Positions 7,246 through 9,456 of a DNA stretch of 9,456 nucleotides are shown piece after piece. The position numbers and the translations under genes were made by a program. Each line of letters starts with the position of its first letter. Position 1 is the stretch's first letter. The DNA is from CAZNHL01 sp964572965 (lineage in GTDB: Bacteria > Bacteroidota > Bacteroidia > Cytophagales > UBA9547). Location of the stretch: assembly GCA_964572965.1 (NCBI GenBank), contig CAZNHL010000110.1, positions 1 to 9,456 of the forward strand, in the 5' to 3' direction. A model generated the notes under the pieces. It saw only the letters and a list, made by a program, of their open reading frames with translations, did no database searches and was not told the origin of the DNA.

Positions 7246-7275
7246 AAAAAGGGAGCTATTGACAGCTCCCTTTTT
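7246..7275. terminator. Strong bidirectional intrinsic terminator
   Basis: A perfect 12-base stem (AAAAAGGGAGCT paired with AGCTCCCTTTTT) encloses a 6-base loop, ATTGAC. It stands 25 bases after the stop of the secreted-protein gene and 14 bases beyond the stop of the leftward barrel remnant. The T-run follows the GC part of the stem in both directions, which suits two convergent genes. Confidence 0.9.
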
Positions 7276-7289
7276 ATGTTTTACTTAAC

Positions 7290-7646
7290 TTATAATTTTA
7301 TCCTGAGACCCGCATTGGCGGAAAAAATATTAGCCCGTAAACCATTGTTGTTGTTGCTGATGGAGTTCAGGCCTATTTCATAATTAACGTCAAGGAAGAA
7401 TATCAGTATATCAAGCCCTGCTCCGAAATTGGCACCAAAAATGGATTCGTTGAAATCTTCTTTTCTGATGGAAATTGAGGAGTTTCCGGTGTTATTTACT
7501 GAATAAATGTTGTGATAAGTACCACCACCAAATACACGCAGATTGATCAGGCTTTCATTTTCAAGACTACCCAAAAGACGGTAGCCTATAAATACCGGAA
7601 TAGAAAAAGCATGTACACTTGGATTGTCCTCAGAGTAATTTATCGA
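7290..7646 (-). pseudogene. Outer-membrane beta-barrel protein, C-terminal remnant
   Basis: About 118 codons read as the second half of a PorT/OMP_b-brl_2-type barrel: SIPVFIGYRLLG (the 'IP' strand), NLRVFGGGTYHN, then alternating strands ANFGAGLDILIFFLDVNYEI, GLNSISNNNNGLRANIF and a final SANAGLRIKL ending in the hydrophobic strand expected at a barrel C-terminus. The open frame begins after a stop at 7647-7649 with SINYSEDNPSVHAFSIPVF. No start codon, signal peptide or N-terminal strands precede it. A TTG at 7574 could be called as a start but sits in the middle of a conserved strand, so it is not credible. A neighbouring frame (7633-7728) reads KIGAEPTSYVENLNTTIG and may be the next part of the gene after a one-base frameshift. 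Intact family members run to roughly 180-250 residues. A sequencing error could explain the frameshift but not the missing signal peptide. Confidence 0.75.
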
Positions 7647-7649
7647 TTA

Positions 7650-7814
7650 TAGAGTATGAATTCAAGCCTATTGTAGTATTTAAATTCTCTACATATGAAG
7701 TTGGTTCCGCTCCAATTTTTGTATATATTTATTTTTTGAGAAAACTTTTAAAACATACGACCAGCACTATTTTTATCATATCAACGTTTTATTTATAATT
7801 CGTACATTTGCGCT
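7650..7814. other. Short junction region with barrel-gene debris and a promoter
   Basis: A strongly A+T-rich stretch between the barrel remnant and the small rightward gene. Leftward it holds the possible frameshifted barrel segment up to 7728; beyond that I find no signal peptide or start for it. Rightward it contains the TACATTTG box at 7803-7810. No terminal inverted repeats, transposase fragments or tRNA end are visible. Confidence 0.5.
7803..7810 (+). promoter_or_regulatory. Consensus Bacteroidota -7 promoter element
   Basis: TACATTTG is an exact match to TAnnTTTG and lies only four bases before the ATG at 7815. Transcription should begin about where that ATG stands, so the message would be leaderless, or translation starts further in. 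A TTG at the normal -33 spacing is not present; a T-run at 7787-7790 is too close. Confidence 0.55.
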
Positions 7815-8024
7815 ATGGAAAATCCACACAAAGATTTAAATGAAAAAGAGAATCAGAGCTTTGAATCTGACTATCAAAAAATCATGAGCTGTTCCGAAAA
7901 CTCTGTAATTGTTAAAACGGAATGGTCAAAGAAGGGGGATTTTTTCCAAAAACTATCCATGTATGACGATAGCTACACACCTATTCAAACATTTGGAAAT
8001 ACGACATTAATAAGATCATTATAA
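7815..8024 (+). CDS. Small protein of unknown function, upstream partner of the SDH protease gene
   Basis: A 69-residue, soluble, charged protein that I do not recognise. The first third is rich in Glu, Lys, Asn and Asp; the middle reads ENSVIVKTEWSKKGDFFQKL; the end is TFGNTTLIRSL. There is no membrane segment, signal peptide, Cys pair or obvious helix-turn-helix. It ends four bases before the ATG of the Clp-fold protease gene, whose start has no Shine-Dalgarno sequence, so the two are probably co-transcribed and translationally coupled. ATG 7815 is only four bases from a -7 promoter box; if a leaderless message is not used, ATG at 7884 (MSCSENSVIV) is the alternative, leaving 46 residues. 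It could be a substrate, regulator or adaptor of the protease, or a short non-functional frame. Confidence 0.5.
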   Translation: MENPHKDLNEKENQSFESDYQKIMSCSENSVIVKTEWSKKGDFFQKLSMYDDSYTPIQTFGNTTLIRSL

Positions 8025-8028
8025 TTGT

Positions 8029-8940
8029 ATGCCAAATTGGAATGAAGTAGTTGTTGAAATTCATCAAGAATTACAGAGAAACCCTAACACAAATCCTCTT
8101 GATACTGTAAGAAGAAAGTATCTTAAAAAAGTCTCTGAAATAACCGGCAGAAATACTATAGCCTATTATTCTGGCTGGCTTCAAAAACCACAAGCTCCTG
8201 ATACCGCTGTAAATGATAAAGATAAATCTGGTTTTATGTTAGCAATACATAAACTGGATAGAACAAAAGGATTAGATTTAATATTACATACACCAGGAGG
8301 GGATATTGCCGCTACAGAATCCTTGGTAGATTATTTGTATTCAATGTTTGATAAAAACATTAGAGTTATAGTGCCTCAAATATCTATGTCAGCGGGAACG
8401 ATGATTGCTTTTGCCTCAAAAGAAATTGTCATGGGTAAACATTCAAATTTAGGTCCAATAGACCCCCAAATGGGAGGACTAGCTTGCCAAGCGGTATTGA
8501 ATGAATTTGAACAGGCTAAGGAAGATATTAAACAAAACCCTCAATCCGCCCCATTATGGCAAGCGATTATTAGCAAGTACCATCCTACTTTTCTTGGAGC
8601 TTGTAAACAGGCTATAGAGTGGTCTGAAAAGATGGTTTTCGAGTGGCTCTTAAATAATATGTGTAACGGTGATAGAGACAAAGTTGAAAAAATCATAAAA
8701 ACATTTGCTAACCATACTATTCAAAAATCACATGCCAGACATATTTCTAAAAAAGAGTGTCAAGATGTTGGTTTAACTATATGTGATTTAGAATCTGACC
8801 AGCCACTCCAAGATGCAGTATTAACAACCCATCATGCTTTTATGCATACTTTCTCAAGTACTTTATGCGTAAAAATCATTGAAAATCATAATGGTGTTGC
8901 TTATATAGAGCAGTCTGCTCCTCCTCGTCCAAGTGTATAG
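8029..8940 (+). CDS. SDH-family Clp-fold serine protease
   Basis: A 303-residue protein of the serine dehydrogenase proteinase family (SDH_sah), related in fold to ClpP and SppA. Visible elements: an N-terminal helical part (VRRKYLKKVSEITGRNTIAYY, about 27-47), strand LDLILHTPGGD (82-92) with the oxyanion-hole glycines, VIVPQISMSAGTMIAFA (113-129) with Ser121 as probable nucleophile, and EIVMGKHSNLGPIDPQ (132-147) with His138 and Asp145 as candidate partners. The rest (150-303) is mainly helical with several His and Cys and an SAPPRPSV tail. No signal peptide or membrane helix is apparent, so a cytoplasmic soluble or peripheral protease is likely. Its substrate is unknown. The gene looks richer in A+T than the secreted-protein gene and follows the small gene at 7815 by four bases. 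Homologues occur both in housekeeping and in mobile contexts, so a defence or stress role is possible but unproven. Confidence 0.88.
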   Translation: MPNWNEVVVEIHQELQRNPNTNPLDTVRRKYLKKVSEITGRNTIAYYSGWLQKPQAPDTAVNDKDKSGFMLAIHKLDRTKGLDLILHTPGGDIAATESLVDYLYSMFDKNIRVIVPQISMSAGTMIAFASKEIVMGKHSNLGPIDPQMGGLACQAVLNEFEQAKEDIKQNPQSAPLWQAIISKYHPTFLGACKQAIEWSEKMVFEWLLNNMCNGDRDKVEKIIKTFANHTIQKSHARHISKKECQDVGLTICDLESDQPLQDAVLTTHHAFMHTFSSTLCVKIIENHNGVAYIEQSAPPRPSV

Positions 8941-8977
8941 TTTTGGAGTTGTTAATTACTACAAATTAAATTTATCG

Positions 8978-8985
8978 TAATTTAG
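8978..8985 (+). promoter_or_regulatory. Possible -7 promoter element for the DUF4286 gene
   Basis: TAATTTAG, one base off TAnnTTTG, ends 23 bases before ATG 9009, a usual leader length. The same octamer precedes the regulator gene on the other strand at 3136-3143. The -33 element is unclear. Confidence 0.3.
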
Positions 8986-9008
8986 CAGACTGAAACAATA
9001 TTACGCGC

Positions 9009-9317
9009 ATGATCCTTTACAACATTACCTTCAATCTTGACAGTCAAATAGAAAAAGAATGGCTTGAATTTATGGAGCAGGTCTATGTGAAACAGGCATT
9101 GCTTTCAGGTTTGGTACTGGAACATCGTATATTACGCTTATTGTCTACTATTTACGAGCAGGGTGGTGTAACATATTCTTTTCAGTTTAATTTCAGCGGA
9201 CTGGCAGATGTAGGTGCTTTCGAAAAAAATCATGTTCCTCAATTAAATGATCAATTGCTCAGAGCCTATAATGGCAAATTTGCCTCCTTTGCTACCATTT
9301 TGGAAGACGTTGTTTAA
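9009..9317 (+). CDS. DUF4286 family protein
   Basis: A small soluble protein of 102 residues matching the DUF4286 family, widespread in Bacteroidota and of unknown biochemical function. The family pattern is MILYNITFNLD at the start, then EKEWLEFMEQVYVKQALLSG, RILRLLS, GGVTYSFQFNF, and the ending NDQLLRAYNGKFASFATILE. It looks like a single alpha/beta ferredoxin-like (dimeric barrel type) domain, full length by my reading. The ATG at 9009 gives the expected first strand directly. It lies 68 bases after the protease gene with its own possible promoter, so it need not belong to that cassette. Confidence 0.9.
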   Translation: MILYNITFNLDSQIEKEWLEFMEQVYVKQALLSGLVLEHRILRLLSTIYEQGGVTYSFQFNFSGLADVGAFEKNHVPQLNDQLLRAYNGKFASFATILEDVV

Positions 9318-9329
9318 TTGAGAATTGAG

Positions 9330-9372
9330 TCCCGCTGGCGATATTTAGCGGGAGAGAATTGATTTTCTTTTT
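9330..9372 (+). terminator. Hairpin with T-rich tail after the DUF4286 gene
   Basis: TCCCGCT (9330-9336) pairs perfectly with AGCGGGA (9347-9353) around a 10-base loop, 12 bases after the stop codon. The T-rich tail (GATTTTCTTTTT, 9361-9372) begins seven bases beyond the stem rather than immediately, so it is a weaker terminator candidate than the one at 7246. Confidence 0.5.
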
Positions 9373-9433
9373 AGAAGACCCGACATCAAAATAGTGTAAA
9401 ATTTTTGTAACCCTGTTTTGAGCATGGCGTAGC
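9373..9433. other. Intergenic sequence with no recognised feature
   Basis: Sixty-one bases between the hairpin and the right heptamer array. I see no open frame, promoter box or further repeat unit. Confidence 0.5.
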
Positions 9434-9456
9434 CTCACTACTCACTACTCACTACT
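9434..9456. repeat. Heptanucleotide tandem repeat, right copy
   Basis: Three copies of CTCACTA plus CT, running off the right edge. The 23 bases are identical to 2-24 in direct orientation. The copy lies 116 bases beyond the DUF4286 stop codon. Relative to the nearest gene its orientation is opposite to that of the left copy, so it is unlikely to act through the RNA of those genes. Confidence 0.95.

Noticed and set aside
7572..7574. TTG as a true start of the barrel gene
   Set aside because: The frame continues upstream with recognisable barrel sequence (SIPVFIGYRLL), so the TTG is an internal Leu codon and no signal peptide follows it.
7650..8945. Insertion sequence or integron carrying the protease
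   Set aside because: No transposase, integrase, terminal inverted repeats or target duplication can be seen around the cassette, so only a general insertion hypothesis is kept.
1..9456. Small circular plasmid closed through the end repeats
   Set aside because: There is no replication initiator, mobilisation or partition gene, and anmK and DUF4286 are typical chromosomal genes; the idea is kept only as a check under the end-repeat finding.

Overview
The window looks like ordinary chromosome from a member of the Bacteroidota, probably flavobacterial, sphingobacterial or chitinophagal. The main evidence is a large secreted protein ending in a type IX secretion (T9SS) sorting domain, a FeoB-associated Cys-rich small membrane protein, a DUF4286 protein, an AnmK of the Bacteroidota type, low G+C, no clear Shine-Dalgarno sequences, and a TACATTTG box that fits the Bacteroidota -7 promoter consensus TAnnTTTG.

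Layout. Positions 1-24 are a heptanucleotide tandem repeat. A leftward cluster (26-3116) follows. In transcription order it holds a PAS-LuxR type regulator, anhydro-N-acetylmuramic acid kinase (anmK), a small Cys-rich membrane protein read from a TTG start, and a DDAH/arginine-deiminase-fold hydrolase whose start overlaps the previous gene by 29 bases. A 195-base divergent intergenic region (3117-3311) carries a perfect 26-base palindrome and four regularly spaced ATTAAT cores. It separates the cluster from a rightward gene of 1302 codons (3312-7220) for a secreted protein with two beta-propellers, three tandem 90-residue Ig-like repeats and a T9SS type A sorting domain. A strong hairpin at 7246-7275 terminates it, probably in both directions.

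Right part. A leftward outer-membrane beta-barrel gene survives only as its C-terminal half (7290-7646). Its lost 5' half faces a rightward two-gene cassette: a 69-codon gene of unknown function (7815-8024), then, four bases later, a Clp-fold SDH-family serine protease (8029-8940). A DUF4286 gene (9009-9317), a hairpin, and a second copy of the heptamer array (9434-9456) close the window. The same 23-base string occupies 2-24 and 9434-9456, in direct orientation.

Working together. The leftward genes may form one transcription unit, but their functions (cell-wall recycling, metal-associated membrane protein, guanidino-compound hydrolysis) do not make an obvious pathway. The regulator and the giant secreted protein share a control region, so regulation of the secreted protein by the PAS-LuxR protein is a reasonable guess. 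The small ORF plus SDH protease pair is the part most likely to be accessory and least described. I see no CRISPR array, transposase, integrase, tRNA or rRNA.
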